Position numbers and translations under genes: made by a program. Source: Anthonomus grandis grandis (lineage: Eukaryota > Arthropoda > Insecta > Coleoptera > Curculionidae). From it: a stretch of 64,000 nucleotides of DNA. The notes under the pieces are model-generated. The model was not told the DNA's origin and made no database searches. It saw only the letters and a program-made list of their open reading frames with translations. The DNA lies in NCBI RefSeq assembly GCF_022605725.1, contig NC_065549.1, forward strand, positions 41,245,690-41,309,689. The letters run 5' to 3'. Of this stretch, positions 12,672-24,659 are shown one piece after another; within the stretch, counting starts at the first letter, position 1, and each line of letters opens with the position of its first letter.

Positions 12672-12799
12672 TTTTATTGAATATAAGAAATATATAATAA
12701 TATATATGTAATTATAAAAAGTCAAAAAGGATTATATATAATTTATGCTCTTGTAGAAACTGTTTATGATTTTTTCACATGTTTCTATTAAATAAAAAA

Positions 12800-13195
12800 A
12801 GTTCGAGGAGAAATTACGGTACATGAATTATTGATTTGATTTCTCAAGTCATCAATATCCAGTACCGGAATCCTGTACACCAAAGTATTTAAATGACCCC
12901 ATGTGGTAAAATCTAGTGGATTCATATCTGGTGATTGAGGTGGCCAAAACTGAGGACCGCCTCGCCCTATCCAACGATTTGGATATGTTTCTTCTACATC
13001 CAAGGGAACCGCCTCAAGATGTCCTGGAAGTATGTCTGGGAGAAAACGAGTGTATGTTTCTCCCTTCAATCTCTGTGGTAGAAAATATGGGTCAATAACG
13101 TGGTCTCCTATGATTCCAACCCATATATTTAAAGAAAATTGTTGTTGGTGATGAGCTTCAACTATGTTATGGGGATTTCCATTTGCTTAAATGTG
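12800..13195 (-). pseudogene. rosa-like (DD41D) Tc1/mariner transposase fragment
   Basis: Read on the minus strand from 13195: ANGNPHNIVEAHHQQ, IWVGIIGDHVIDPYFLPQRL, GETYTRFLPDILPGHLE, NRWIGRGGPQFWPPQ, SPDMNPLDF and TTWGHLNTLVYRIPVL. These are the central to C-terminal parts of a rosa-type transposase. The piece with the second catalytic Asp (normally WFQHDGAPAHFS) is missing between PLDVEE and TYPNRW, so there is an internal deletion of about 20 residues. A stop lies before ANGNPH. TIRs were not located. It abuts the 3' side of the Harbinger element and may mark the event that truncated it. Confidence 0.8.
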
Positions 13196-13644
13196 GTTAC
13201 TATGGTAGTTAATGAATCTGCCTTAAAAACTGAGGATTTTGCTTAATACGTACATGCTTAGTACGTGATATGGATATAATAACTGATCCTTTAGAATAGT
13301 TTATAGCGTCATATGATTGACACGTAGCTGTAGACCAATTTTTCTAGTACTGGTGTCAGGTTGTTCGTCAATTAAATTAAGTACAATTCCGGTGTTCTAA
13401 TATCCACAATTATGCTTTCTTGGTTGAAAAGTTTTAGAATCTCGTAGTCTTTGATGAAGGCGTGCAAATAATGTATTATGAGATGCCATTCATTAAGGGT
13501 ACATTTTAGCATACATTCTAGACCCTTGCAATGAATTTCCTTTAGCAAGACCATAAATAAAATGCATATCGGTAATTTCTGCATTTGAACAATGTGACCG
13601 TAAAGCTTGTACTGTTTGTAGTCGATTTCTAAGTTTCTTTGTTT

Positions 13645-13702
13645 TTAATTTTTAGGTCTGATGATGCTCTTAATATGAGCGAAATACGTTAACTTAGACG
13701 TT
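13645..13702 (+). ncRNA. hammerhead ribozyme-like motif
   Basis: CTGATGA at 13658-13664, a perfect 4-bp stem II (GCTC at 13666-13669 with GAGC at 13677-13680), then GAAA at 13681-13684. Seven bases before the core (TTTAGGT) can pair with ACTTAGA after the presumed cleavage site, forming stem I with two G-U pairs. Stem III would be very short (TACGT), as in the small hammerheads of Penelope-like retroelements that act as dimers. Here stem III is one base away from a perfect palindrome, so activity is uncertain. No Penelope coding sequence is visible next to it. Confidence 0.6.
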
Positions 13703-13709
13703 TACGTTA

Positions 13710-15480
13710 CTGTTAAAATTAATAAATACTTAATCTAGGTCTCTTTGAGAAAATGGACGACTTCTTTAAATTTAAATAATTTTCCATTTTGATGGAATGG
13801 ATCAAAATTGTACAAGTAAGTTTCTATTTTTAAAGGAGGCAAGAACTCACAATCCACCAACAGACATTTAACAGGTTAATACAGATTAATACGTTAATAC
13901 ATTATTTGAAAGGTTAAGTAAAAAACAATTAAGGTTAAAAGGTTAAGTAAACAGTGGTGTGCCATATTTTTCTTAAAAAATACTTACTTTAAACCTTGCA
14001 CGAACGTCACTGATTAGCAATAGAAAAAAAATTAGCTACACTCAGAAATTGCCTTTTGATGCATAGAAAATGCATACCAAAAATTACTAAAATATCTACA
14101 GGGATTTGATAGGTATTGTATAAAATTATTGTTAGGACTTTTGGGGCATACGTTCAGATAAAGTTTTTTCTTAAAATCTACCCAAGAATTATTTCCTTGA
14201 ATTTTTTCGCCTTTGTTTAATTACACCCTGTATAGTGGGATGCCCGTCTTTATTATCTAGGTTATTAATCTCAGTCCTTCCTTTTAAGAATTTGCACTAA
14301 CAGTTTCATGTTAAATTTTAACCATTATGTAACACTGCGGGCTCAATCTTTAGATCAAATTCTATGTCTCATTTAAGTGAAGTCCATTCCACATCTGTGT
14401 CTTAAATATTATATGCTGATGATACTGCACTGGTTTATTTCAATACTTCTTTAATTCTTATTTCATTTTACTCTTATTCACTCTCGTAGGCAAAAAAATT
14501 TTGACTTGTGATAAAGAATGTGTAACTAACTTGGCTTGGTTGAGTTTCCTAAAAGGTTCTTCTTTGCATAGTTCACTATCTGACTCTATTATAAATTATA
14601 TGTATAATGTACATACTAAAATGCAATTTTGCCACCCGAGGCACATATTAACTGGATTTTTTTGTTCGTTCCATCATCGACGTAATGTTCGCTAGATGCG
14701 GGCGAACAAATCTTCTCGCAGCAGGGCACGGAATCCGGATTAGAGATTCCGGAATCTGCTCAACAAAGGACCGGGAAAGAAGGAAAAGGATCCCGAAGGG
14801 CAAGGCGATCGAACTAAAGTAGATTTGCGAGAATTATTGGGAATATAGGAAAGGGGCTTAGTGCGTGTAGGGTGTTTTTCTTACTGAAATAGGATTTTCG
14901 TCTATATAGATAAAACTTGACATCAACATAGCCAGTTAAAAATAATACGCTTGTAAGTAGATAGTAGATTGATAAAAAACTGATTGTTTAAGATATGTTT
15001 TGCCGCAAAGCTGCAATAAATAAGCACAAATTTGAGAAATTGCGTTATTCTAATCCAGACAATACTACCTTAATGTCTCTTTTGTTGCAAACAGACTATG
15101 TAATTGCCTTTTCAAGTAAAGAACACTTTTTCCCTCATTTACTAAGAAAAAAAATTGTCAACGTTTAGGTCTCGTTACTACGGACTTGACAAAAAATGAT
15201 ACGGCCATTCTCTTAACTTTTTTGCCAAATTTAATGACGAAAATTGCAGCTCCTTAGCATCAGCATTTTTCTTCCTTGTATCTCTTTAATTATTAAAATG
15301 CTTTCTGCTTTTTTACTTACGACTTACTTCAAACTATATCTATTCATACTGACTGTTTATATTATATCTATATACAGCACATTCGAACATTGCAAATCTA
15401 TTGACCTGACGGTATTCTAGCAATGTTGCGACAAAAATATAATTTAAAGAGTTATGTCCACATTCTAGGGTTTTGTTTAT
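13710..15480. other. mostly unannotated DNA with a GC-richer patch
   Basis: Apart from the RT scrap at 14406-14456 nothing is recognised. A transposon-like end 'TTACACCCTGTATAG' occurs near 14220. The stretch 14690-14870 is clearly richer in G and C than its surroundings but has no long open frame; it could be an old element end or a conserved non-coding segment. Confidence 0.4.
14406..14456 (+). pseudogene. scrap of a LINE reverse transcriptase (YADD box)
   Basis: Seventeen open codons read ILYADDTALVYFNTSLI, the classic RT catalytic box (motif C, YADD) with its usual hydrophobic surround. No other RT motifs could be joined to it in any frame. It is probably all that can be recognised of an old LINE insertion. 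Confidence 0.55.
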
Positions 15481-15483
15481 AAG

Positions 15484-16432
15484 GTGAAGATAAAAAAAGG
15501 TCCTATTTCTCCAGAAAATTCTTATTTTTTATTTTGTGACGACCGATTTTGCGATTACAAAATCATCAGGTCGAGGACTAATAATCAAAAGGGAGTGTAG
15601 GTTCTAATAAGTACGCTCACTTATTATTATGAAAGAACTAAGCTACTTACATTAGTTAAATGAAAATTGTTAAATATACTCAAAAAAAATAAACATACAT
15701 TTCTTTAAAATTTCTGTAATTTTAAAACACAAATACCCTTTTAAAAGGTTTCTCTTAAAAAAAAAAACGTTAAACTCTTCCCCTTTCTTAATTTTTGCCT
15801 TATATTAAAAAAATTTGCTTGCTTAAGATTCGTCAAACTTAAAATTGTGTAAAACTTGTCCATTTTGACTATTTTTCCAACTGCTAAAGCCACCTGTTTT
15901 TTATTTATTGTAACAACAATCTGCAATTCAGATTATACCCCAGTATACTACGTTACCTGGTATTTTTGGTACGCAATAAGAATTTAACCGTTTTTTTTTT
16001 GTAGAGATAAGTTTTCTTTGTATAATTTTTATATAGTTTTATAAGTTTTAACTAGGTACCTCCACTTGTGCCTTTTAAAGGGAAATGACAATTATCATGA
16101 TTGTTTTCATTTCGTTTTAACTGTGTTGTCGGGTGTATGTTTTTTTAAAGAAACCTTTTAAAAGTCTATTTGTATTTTAAAATGTTGGAAATTTGAATGG
16201 AATGTATGTTTGTCATCTTTTAGCCATATTATATTTGACAATTTTCGTTTTTGCTAATGTAAGTACCTTAGTTCTTTTATAATTATAAGTAAGCATGCTT
16301 ATTAGGCTAATGCATTCAACCACCACCCTTTTTTGATTTTTAGTCCTCGACCTGATGATGATGCGATAAGCTTTGTAATCGCGAAACCGGTCGTCACAAA
16401 ATAAAAAATAAAAATTTTCTTGACCTTTTTTT
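15484..16432. mobile_element. Penelope-like remnant forming a ~950-bp inverted repeat
   Basis: The left arm (about 15484-15700) and right arm (about 16240-16432) are inverted copies of each other. Each ends in a block reading, on the outward strand, TTTTAGTCCTCGACCTGATG (right arm) or its decayed equivalent, then CGGTCGTCACAAAATAAAAAATA. The inner parts also pair around CCTTTTAAAAG. The right arm keeps a full hammerhead core; the left arm (minus strand, about 15541-15570) has lost one side of stem II and reads AAAA for GAAA. No reverse transcriptase is visible between the arms. Penelope-like elements commonly carry terminal repeats with hammerheads, sometimes inverted, so this assignment is inference. 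Confidence 0.55.
16340..16396 (+). ncRNA. hammerhead ribozyme motif with palindromic stem III
   Basis: CTGATGA at 16352-16358, a 5-bp stem II (GCGAT 16363-16367 with ATCGC 16378-16382), GAAA at 16383-16386, then ACCGGT (16386-16391), a perfect palindrome, and TC before the presumed cleavage site at 16392/16393. GAC before the core can pair with GTC after it (stem I). An extra TGA-like triplet separates the CTGATGA core from stem II, which may weaken it. Very short self-complementary stem III is the hallmark of Penelope-associated hammerheads that cleave as dimers. Confidence 0.68.
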
Positions 16433-16509
16433 TACCTTTACTTTATATGCAACAAAAACCAAAAACTAATAAATAAGCTAACTGCAACGTAATGTAACTC
16501 CTGGTTACA

Positions 16510-16900
16510 TTACGGTGATCTTATTGCAGTTGGAAAGATAAGATTTCTTATTAGGCTTACCCAATAAATAGTAAAATTATAGTGTAAAAGTCTGCTAAGA
16601 GACGTTAAGTATGACACAGTTAAAAGCCTTTGTACAGTCGCAAGGAGGCATATGTAATTAAGAATAGCGTCTAGTTTATTCCACAACAAGATTAGCAGCC
16701 AAAGCAGTAAGTCAGCGAAAGGTCCCCCAACCCAAACCAAATAGCCTAACATTTGCTCCGAAGAAAGGTTTGCAAACACAATTACCAACTGGCTGAAAGT
16801 AACGGACTTAAGACCTCTAGCACTGTAAGGTAAAGAAATTCCTCCATGGGAGAAGCTAATTAATTGGGGTAGTAGTAGCAAGGGTGAGTGACTTAGAGCT
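16510..16900. repeat. degenerate repeat, copy 1
   Basis: A segment around 16800-16870 (CTTAAGACCTCTAGCACTGT... then CCATGGGAGAAGCTAAT) recurs in diverged form at about 18410-18470. It sits beside R1/I-type LINE remnants and is probably LINE-derived. The 123-codon open frame on the minus strand here shows no known motif. Confidence 0.4.
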
Positions 16901-16959
16901 CTACAAAAAGGCCTAAAAAGTCACTTTTCGTCAATTCAAGAATCACCCACCCTTACGCC

Positions 16960-17190
16960 TTTACTCCCAATGTACGGACCTAGTCCAGATCTCCTCGTTG
17001 GAGTGTCGTTGCTCCAAAAAGTTTTCTTTTTAGGTCACTTCATTTATCGCAAATTACTAATATGTAATATAAGTTTTCCTTCCCTGTATCGCAATTCGGA
17101 CAGAGCGGACTACTTTCTCTTATACCTGTTTAGGCAGTTACGTCCAGTTAGGATTCCCATTAAATCTTTGCTCCCGTGTCAGTGCTTTGT
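16960..17190 (-). pseudogene. C-terminus of an R1/I-type LINE ORF2 (zinc knuckle)
   Basis: On the minus strand, GILTGRNCLNRYK is followed by CPNCDTGKENLYYILVICDK, a cysteine-rich C-terminal knuckle of the kind found after RNase H in R1/I-type ORF2 proteins (usual His replaced by Tyr), then LKRKLFGATTLQRGDLD and a stop. A TGA and a frameshift interrupt the frame. The upstream part (toward 17500 on the minus strand) is too decayed to place. Confidence 0.6.
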
Positions 17191-17729
17191 TAGCAATCGC
17201 CATACTTAGGGTCATCATGATCTGGTATCATTTCTTTGATCTGTCAATATCCTTCTCTCCTCTTTTTTCCTAATTTTTTCCCAGGTGCAGTTAGTGCTCA
17301 TGGTTCATTTCCATGCTGTACACTTCGCTGACTTAGAGCTTTCCATCCATGGCCTATACTGTATACTAGGTCTGGAAATCATTTAGCACCTTGACCATTC
17401 TTCTTTTGTTGGGATTTCTACTCGAAAGCCCTTTTTCGACCTAAGTTCTCTATTCGCTATAGTACATCTGGATGTGAGAACTGTTATGTTCTTGCACGTT
17501 CTGAGAGCAATTATATGGCCTTTAATTGGGGCTAACTCTGGAATTATACGTTAAGCTGAAACCAATTATTAGACGATTGCAGGGATAGATATGAGACTCA
17601 CAACTCAAATTGGGACACTGAATCTGCAGGGTAGTGCTACCAATCATTGCTACTATTCTATTTTCTGGTGTTGTGTTGCCTACTAAAAATAAAGAAGCTG
17701 AAAAACCATAAGAATGTAAAGCCTATATT

Positions 17730-17859
17730 TGGATCCCTTAATCGTGATTCAGGAAATAAGAAAGGAGATGAACTTGCTAAAAGAGGCTCTGCTAGTATCT
17801 TTATTGGATCTGAGTCTGCAGTTGAGGGCCAAAGAACAATACACTCAGATAAAGACTAA
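17730..17859 (+). pseudogene. RNase H tail of an I/R1-type LINE
   Basis: An open stretch reads SGNKKGDELAKRGSASIF, matching the HxGNExADELARxGS signature near the end of LINE RNase H domains. The preceding catalytic residues are not recoverable. It is on the opposite strand from the zinc-knuckle piece at 16960-17190, so at least two insertions or an inversion are involved. A decayed copy lies at about 18600-18750. Confidence 0.55.
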
Positions 17860-18399
17860 CTTGTATTGAGAGATAATACCAAATAAACTTACTAGATAGA
17901 AATGCGAACATTGAACAGGGACAACATTTCTTACTACAAATGGGAACGGCGTAATTGGTTTTTAAAAAATTTTAGTTTTTAGGTAAAGTTGTTTCCCTAA
18001 TTGACTTGAAATTTTTGTCAATTTTTAGGTCTCATTTGGTTGCTATAATTACAGATGGCACCACCAGCTTCAAAAAATGATAACCTCATTTTCCAAGCAT
18101 TTCCTTCAAATGCAATAAATGAAACTTGGTGGAAGTTATTAGATATTAGTTAATTTTCCCTTTCTGGTTGACGACTGACTTGAAAACATGTCTCATTACA
18201 TTAAATCTATTTACAGGGAGAGTTCTTCCTGCGGCAAAAGTTTTGTTATTTCAATCAAAATGATTCATTGATTGTCCTAGTGATCTAACAAGGAGTATAA
18301 ACTCTAATAAATACGCTGACTGAGGCGATGTGGGCCTGCATAGCATTTCCTCTGAAGAAACTCGAGAAATTGGTTGACAAACATATTTCCTAACAGACG

Positions 18400-18800
18400 A
18401 GAATTAAAGAACTTAGGACCTCTGATACTATAACCTAGAGAAATTCCTCGGTGGGAGAAGTTTAATAATTGGGGGTAACCCTGGACTCATAAGTTATGAT
18501 GAAGCTAACATTTAGATAAAACACTTAAATTTTCGGAAACTATCCTTAGGATTCTTAGATGAATACATGAAAGATATGAGGATTACAATCTAAGCTGGAT
18601 ACACTGGATGACCAAGGCCTTACTACTTGGAATAATGAAAATGGTAATGAGGAAGCCGGAAAACCGTAACAATGTAAAGTTTATATGAGATGAATTTGTA
18701 TAATGTACCTTTATTGGTTCACAATATGCAGTGGTGCGGCAAAGAGGAAAAAAAAAGAAAGAATACGAATTTATGTTGAGAGACAATACCAAAGGAACTC
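18400..18800. repeat. degenerate repeat, copy 2 (of 16510-17860 material)
   Basis: Contains a diverged version of the 16800-16870 segment (about 18410-18470) and, about 180 bases later, a diverged version of the 17690-17830 RNase H segment (AAAACCGTAACAATGTAAAG against AAAACCATAAGAATGTAAAG). The order matches copy 1 but the spacing is compressed. Confidence 0.45.
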
Positions 18801-21345
18801 ACTGTTTAGAAATGCGATAGATAAACAAGAACAACGTTTCTTACTATAAAGGATTCAATGATGATTCTCAAATACAAATATTTCGATGATAATTTTTTCC
18901 AGTGTTTGAATCTACTTTCAGCCTTAGCTGTTGATCTAGTTATTGAAGGCTGGAATAAAGTTTAGATTAGCAAAAGGCTGAAAACTTGATCTTACATCAT
19001 TGGTTTGTGATCTTTATGTTAAGTTACTTGGCATAAATATGGTTTTCAAATAGGTTGCAGATTATCTTAAATGGCTAGGACATATTCTCGCAGTATATGA
19101 GTACCTATTTTTAAGGTAACCATCATCCTACTCCTCTACTATAATCAATACCTCTCATTTTTCTTTACTTCACCTTTTGTTTGCCAATTTTAGGTCCATC
19201 ATGGGCTTTTAAGACATTATCACTAGGTGTGGCAGGCATGGAGACTGCTCTTCGCACTGTCGCTATACCTCGATTACTTGATGAGATTCAGACATTTCTT
19301 TAGACAATCTGGTTCTTTGAAAATTGTCGGGTGGTATGGAAGTGTGTGTGGAAGGAGTTTATAAACGAGATACAGGATTATGATGTTCGTTGGGAAGACT
19401 TTCAAATCTAGTATCACGTCACAAGTTCATAGAGTAACTTGAGGCTCATCTCTGGTGCTTAGTGTGGATTGTTCAATACCAGAAGAGGTGGATAAATTAG
19501 GAATAGGAGTGAGAGAGCGTTAATTAATGGTAGGAGTAAGGAAACGCATTACATGGCTAGGGGTTTGCTGGGAGGTGACAGAGGGATGATCTGGCTAAAG
19601 GCGATGTATGTCACCTGCATCCATATGACGAAGCAATATCAATTCTTGTAGATATGCTGTTTAGTGAAATAAAGGTTTCTGATTAATATGGAATGGATGA
19701 TTCATCCTATTGAATTCCATTGAATGTACCACTCATTCCATCCTAATCAGAAACCATTAGTTTTTTCAATTGTCATTAGATCAGCTATTTGGAATAATCT
19801 TAGAAACTGCTGCTCATAAACTAAATATTTAGCTGCAGTGCTTTTATATTTATCTTTTTAATATTTGTGTCTCTAACTAGAACAATACATGAAAAAATCT
19901 TACTAAGAACATTGAATATACTAGAATAAACATTGGCTGTTTTGGAATGAGTGCACATCTACACAGAGGGTTGAAGGGATTTATTATTGATAAAAATGCT
20001 TAGTATTCCATGTGGCCAAGAGTTACTCAATTTTAACAGAAGAAAATAAAGTGATATAATCAATTATTGTTATTAGCAGAAACTGAATTGCATTGTTTAT
20101 TATAAAGCAAAAGAAAGAGTGAAATTCGTTTAATGACCAAAACTATTTTGTACTAGATTTATACTAATCACTAATATTTTTAATTTGGATTTTTTAAATC
20201 GTCAAATTTCCACACAGAACGGCAACGCTGGAAATTTCGCTCGGAAATATTCTCTCGATTAAGATATTTGACAACCTCGTTTGATGTTTACGTTTGGATG
20301 ATGTACCTTTTGTATAATATTAAAAGAATATTTTGAGTGATTTCAGTGCATTTTTTAAATTAATATTAAGACTAAAAACTCCCTTTTTCCCTTTTCAAAT
20401 CGTTCCTTTCATGGGCGAGTATAATATTATATAAAACGACATATTGTATGCCATAATTAAGCTTAATTGCTTCATTTTTTCTAGGAAAATATTAATAAAA
20501 ATATGTAATGAGTAAACGCCGCAAAAATCATGTGTTCCATCTAGGTTCCATCTGAAGCTAGTGTCCCATCGATATCCAGGGACCAAAATCAGCATTGTCA
20601 TTTGCCAGAAACCTATTCATAGTCCGCTCCCGCTGTTATTTGATCAATATAGTGCCTGTATATCCTGGACTCTTTTGGAAGATCTCCTGGAAGAAATTTT
20701 AATAATTTTTTTAGCAGATATTAGCAATGAATTTAAACGGATTTAAGATGTTAGGATTTATAGGATAGACGGGCTTATCCGGGCTTAGACGGGGAGATAG
20801 GATATCGACTAAATAACAGTTTTTGGTTATTGGATATCGATCGGATACTAGCTTCAGACACATGCAAAAATATCTAGAGAAAAGACACAAAGTAGAAACA
20901 TTGGAGACTTTATTGATTGATAAATTGGTAAGGTGTGTAAGCATATTGAATGTATATATCAATAATATACAATTAATAGTTGAAGATGAATGATGGCTAG
21001 GATTTCGAGTTAGAACCATCGGATCATAGTGATCATTTGTAAGTCCATATGTTCTCGAGTTAACACTTTTACTGATCCGTGATATTCTGTGATTTTTGTA
21101 AATATTCTTTAGCTAGAACAGTAGGAACTTGAAAATCAATCTCGAGAAAACATATTTTTTTTAATTTCTCCGATCAAAAGAGTCTCTTAACTTTCAATCT
21201 CCATAAGATGCCTAAATGATAAGCAGCTCTACAGAACAAAGTTTTAATGCAGTTTTCTCCAACAGAAATTACTACTTTTATTAAGAATGTTTAAAAGTAA
21301 GATAATATGCAAACTCCTTTATTTTCTTCTCATACTTTTAGAGTA
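18800..21345. other. intergenic DNA
   Basis: No recognisable gene. Part of 19190-19300 resembles coding-like sequence but has stops in every frame. The motif TACTAGAATAAACAT at about 19917-19931 also occurs near 6145, suggesting a shared old repeat. Confidence 0.4.
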
Positions 21346-22048
21346 CAGGGTGTCCCAAATTCGAGGGTGACCATTGGAATCTTGGAAACCGTAAGAGTTG
21401 CACGGTCGGTTAAATGGAAGCAAAGTTGCGCATTTTGGAGCTTAATAAAATGACGTTTAAAAAATTGTAAAATTCTGGATACTTCCGAAGATATCCAAAA
21501 AAAATCGAAATTTGTTAAAATCGTTTTTACCTTCGACCAACTTTATTTAAAGAGATATCGGAAAAATAAACACAGTTTTTCATTGCCACTTTTTATGTAT
21601 TACAACATAATGCAAAAAAAAGTTAATCCGACGTTTTGTTTTTTTCTGATCATCATCAACTTAATTTTTTCTTATGGGCGCCATATTAAATTTTCTCATT
21701 TTTAAAAAGTATTTTTAATTGCCTTTAAAATGACGTATTGCACTTGTATGTCCGATTACTCCTTCTAGTACTTCCCATAAGAACTCCATGAGTGCAAGAG
21801 AGACAGATATATCAATGGGATTTCCGAATAAATTAATTTTATATAAACTGAAGCTAAAATAATCTGTATTTGATATATATTTTATTAAACTAATTCAATG
21901 AAAATGTATCTTTATATCTTTCTCTCTTGCACCGGTAATTTTAAAATTTTTTAAACGTCATTTTATTAAACTCCAAATTGCGCAACTTTGCCTCTATTTA
22001 ACCGACCCTGTAACTCTTACGGTTTCCGAGATCCCAACGGTCACCCTG
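21346..22048. mobile_element. non-autonomous Tc1/mariner-type MITE
   Basis: 703 bp, flanked by TA on both sides (21344-21345, 22049-22050). The TIRs are over 100 bp long and contain GAAACCGTAAGAGTT and AATAAAATGACGTTTAAAAA in both arms. The left arm starts CAGGGTGTCCC; the right end lacks about 17 bp of that outer segment. No transposase remains. The CAGGGTGTCCC end resembles the rosa-like element at 32629. Confidence 0.85.
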
Positions 22049-22049
22049 T

Positions 22050-24655
22050 ACAGTAAAACAAAATAATTCATTGCATCGCAACACTACGTTAACCAAAAGT
22101 CGGCGGTAAATCCTATACAGCTAAAAAAGACAAAAACAACGATACACTTGTCAGGCGTGATCTAAACAAAATGGACTTTTGTTGTCCACAAATTTATCTA
22201 CGTAAAAGCCGTTCTAGTCATTCGACAACTAACACAGTTAAGTGCAACAGCGTGACATAATTTAATGGTCATCCGAGAATCACGAAGTCTTTGTGTTAAA
22301 GCGAAGTGCATCTGAATATTTTAATCGCGGCTTTGATTTTATCTCTGTAATCTCAAACCTAGAGATAATGTTTAAATGTTTGAATTGAATCATGCGCCGT
22401 ACGGAGGTCGGATAAATCTACTTCTGTTGGTTAAAAGATCGTGTGAATTGATATTTATATTATACCATATTTGGTCGAAAAAAAAAATAAAATTCAGGGC
22501 TTTGTGTAAAATTCCGCAGTATTGCTTTGTTACTTTAAATGAAAGATCATTTTTGCTTAGGTGCCGAAATAACAGAAACTCCCAGGCATATCCTTACTTT
22601 AAAGAGAGAGCGACAATATTTCGGACCATCAGAGGGGAATTGCAATACGTTTAATTTATGTGGAACTCTAGGAAGTAGAAGAAACGCTATTGTTCTCTTT
22701 TTAAATTATATTTTAGATTTTATTGCAATCTCCATACCTAAGACCTCTATTGGCCTGATGTGTCTATTATAGCATCAATCATCCATCGCACCGAATTACT
22801 ATTTCCATTTTACATTAATGTCATCGAAGAGAATTAAACTGATATGTGTGGAGAATAGTTATTTGCTTTCATACTTTTCCACTTATAATAGAAAATCATA
22901 AAAAATCAATATCGTTTTACTAAAATACACGAAAGTAAATTAAAACTCGCCGCATGCGACCGTTCCAAAAATCCCATCAGATTTTCCTAAAAAGCGAGGG
23001 ATCGGCATTTAATCGCATCTTCTATCAGCGTCACACATGAGCATTGATGCATACAGTCCGGTTAAAATCGGACAAATCAATTAAAATTCAGCGGGCAAAA
23101 ATCATCGCAGGGTTCGCAAGGCGTACGGTTACCGTTTAGTTGAAAAATGGGATCAGATTTTTAAGCAGGATGAATGAAAACGATTTTATTTGAATTGGTG
23201 CTCTTAGCGAGTACTTTGTTAATTGATGCTGGTATTTAGTAAGTCTTAAATCAGTAAGCAATAGTTAAGCAGTTATCTTTAAAACTGACTGGGTCATCTG
23301 TTTTATTCTTTCAGTGTCACTGGATAGACTTTGGTCCGTCCACATTTAGTTTGTGAACGTCCAAATAGTTTAGTTTTTTTATTTTTATAATATTTATTTA
23401 TTTTTCTCTCCAAATTAAAACTACCATTTCATTTTAATTTAATTGTCTCCTTTTATTATAACCAATTTAATTAAGATTTTCTGTCTTAACAACAACAAAT
23501 CTGCGTGTACGATAGCCTTTAAATTTCTAAATTCGTTTGGTTTGTGCTGAACGGAGACCAGATAGAAGATGTACTTCCTTGTTAGCACTTTTACGCATCG
23601 CGCATTGATTCCAGTGTTGTGATCTATACGTTTATTTCCACAACGGTTGTCTTTGTCTTGTCTGTCAGTCAACTTTAAATCTCTCACTGAATTGTCTAAA
23701 TCCACCTTGTGCTTAAATAAAAATATAAGTAACAATTTTAATAAAAAAAGAATTAGAAAAAAAGAAAACATGCTTTAGTCCTTCTCAAGTGCTTAACATT
23801 TACATTATATCTCAAAATGGGTATCGTCAGTTCATTACTAGCATTGGACACTCTCCTGGATGTACCCTCAATCTACCATTTTGGAGAGAAACTGCTGCGT
23901 TCAATAGATCAGGAGATTTGGACTTCTTGACTTAAAATATTCATTTTATTCAATAGATCTTGTTTCCATAATAATTTCTTGATTCATGAGTTGCAGGATC
24001 TTATACTGTAGACCTCTTGTGATGTATTTTCAGTATAAGATCTTATCATAGTTATGTACTCTTCACAAAACTTTCACATTGTTCAAATATCCTATCTATG
24101 AAATTATTAGCATCCCTTGGTAGATTCACATTTTAAAGATTTGAGTATATTGCGGCACCCAGTTTCAACACTATGCAAAAGAACCAGAAATACTTAGTTC
24201 AAGTTTCTTGCTTTTCACAAAGTTCCTGATTTTCCATGCAAATCTTCATTCCTGACTAATAATTCTTAGAACAGTTAATAGTTGGACTCAGATTATCATA
24301 CCTCCTGACCTTTTTTATCTTATGTATTAGATCTTCTTAATAGTGAGTGTTAAACCACGTTCTTCAGTAGCACTCATGACATTATCCAACATATTCTGAA
24401 GGTTTTGCATTTTAGGGCATTATCCAAAATGTTACCTAAATACGAATGAACATTTCCCTCTCTGACTTCTCGATTTATTTCCACCACCTTTATCAGATCA
24501 GATTTGAGTCAAAAAGTGTTACTTATAAGGTACAGTTTTACAATTCTAGGGCTTGATTGACTGATTGATTGATTTGTTCTTGAAACAGGGTAAGTTCTTA
24601 ATAAATCTCTGACACTGCAACCGAATGTTAATTGTATCTCCTATTGTAATTTGCC
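22050..24655. other. intergenic DNA
   Basis: No gene recognised. The stretch 22930-23140 has higher GC content and lacks repeat signatures. The overlapping open frames at 22376-22772 and the minus-strand frame at 23439-23771 have no domain I can name. Confidence 0.4.
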
Positions 24656-24659
24656 TAAT

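Larger units (their letters stand above)
10342..12780 (+). mobile_element. PIF/Harbinger element with two genes, 3' end truncated
   Basis: Contains a two-exon Harbinger transposase on the plus strand (10529-12671) and an antisense BESS-domain exon (11173-11901) inside its intron. The first about 100 bp (10342-10440) are strikingly GC-rich compared with the flanks and probably belong to the element's left end. No matching right TIR was found. The sequence downstream of 12780 is a rosa-like fragment, so the right end was probably lost. Boundaries are approximate. Confidence 0.75.

Noticed and set aside
12788..13069. 93-codon minus-strand open frame as an independent gene
   Set aside because: It is the middle of a rosa-like transposase with an internal deletion.
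16510..16881. 123-codon minus-strand open frame, hydrophobic-looking
   Set aside because: Overlaps a degenerate repeat that recurs near 18400, has no start context or motif, and its composition is explained by the AT-rich template.
22376..22772. Two overlapping open frames of 92 and 77 codons
   Set aside because: Overlap in different frames, no motif, no consistent codon use; cannot be supported as genes.
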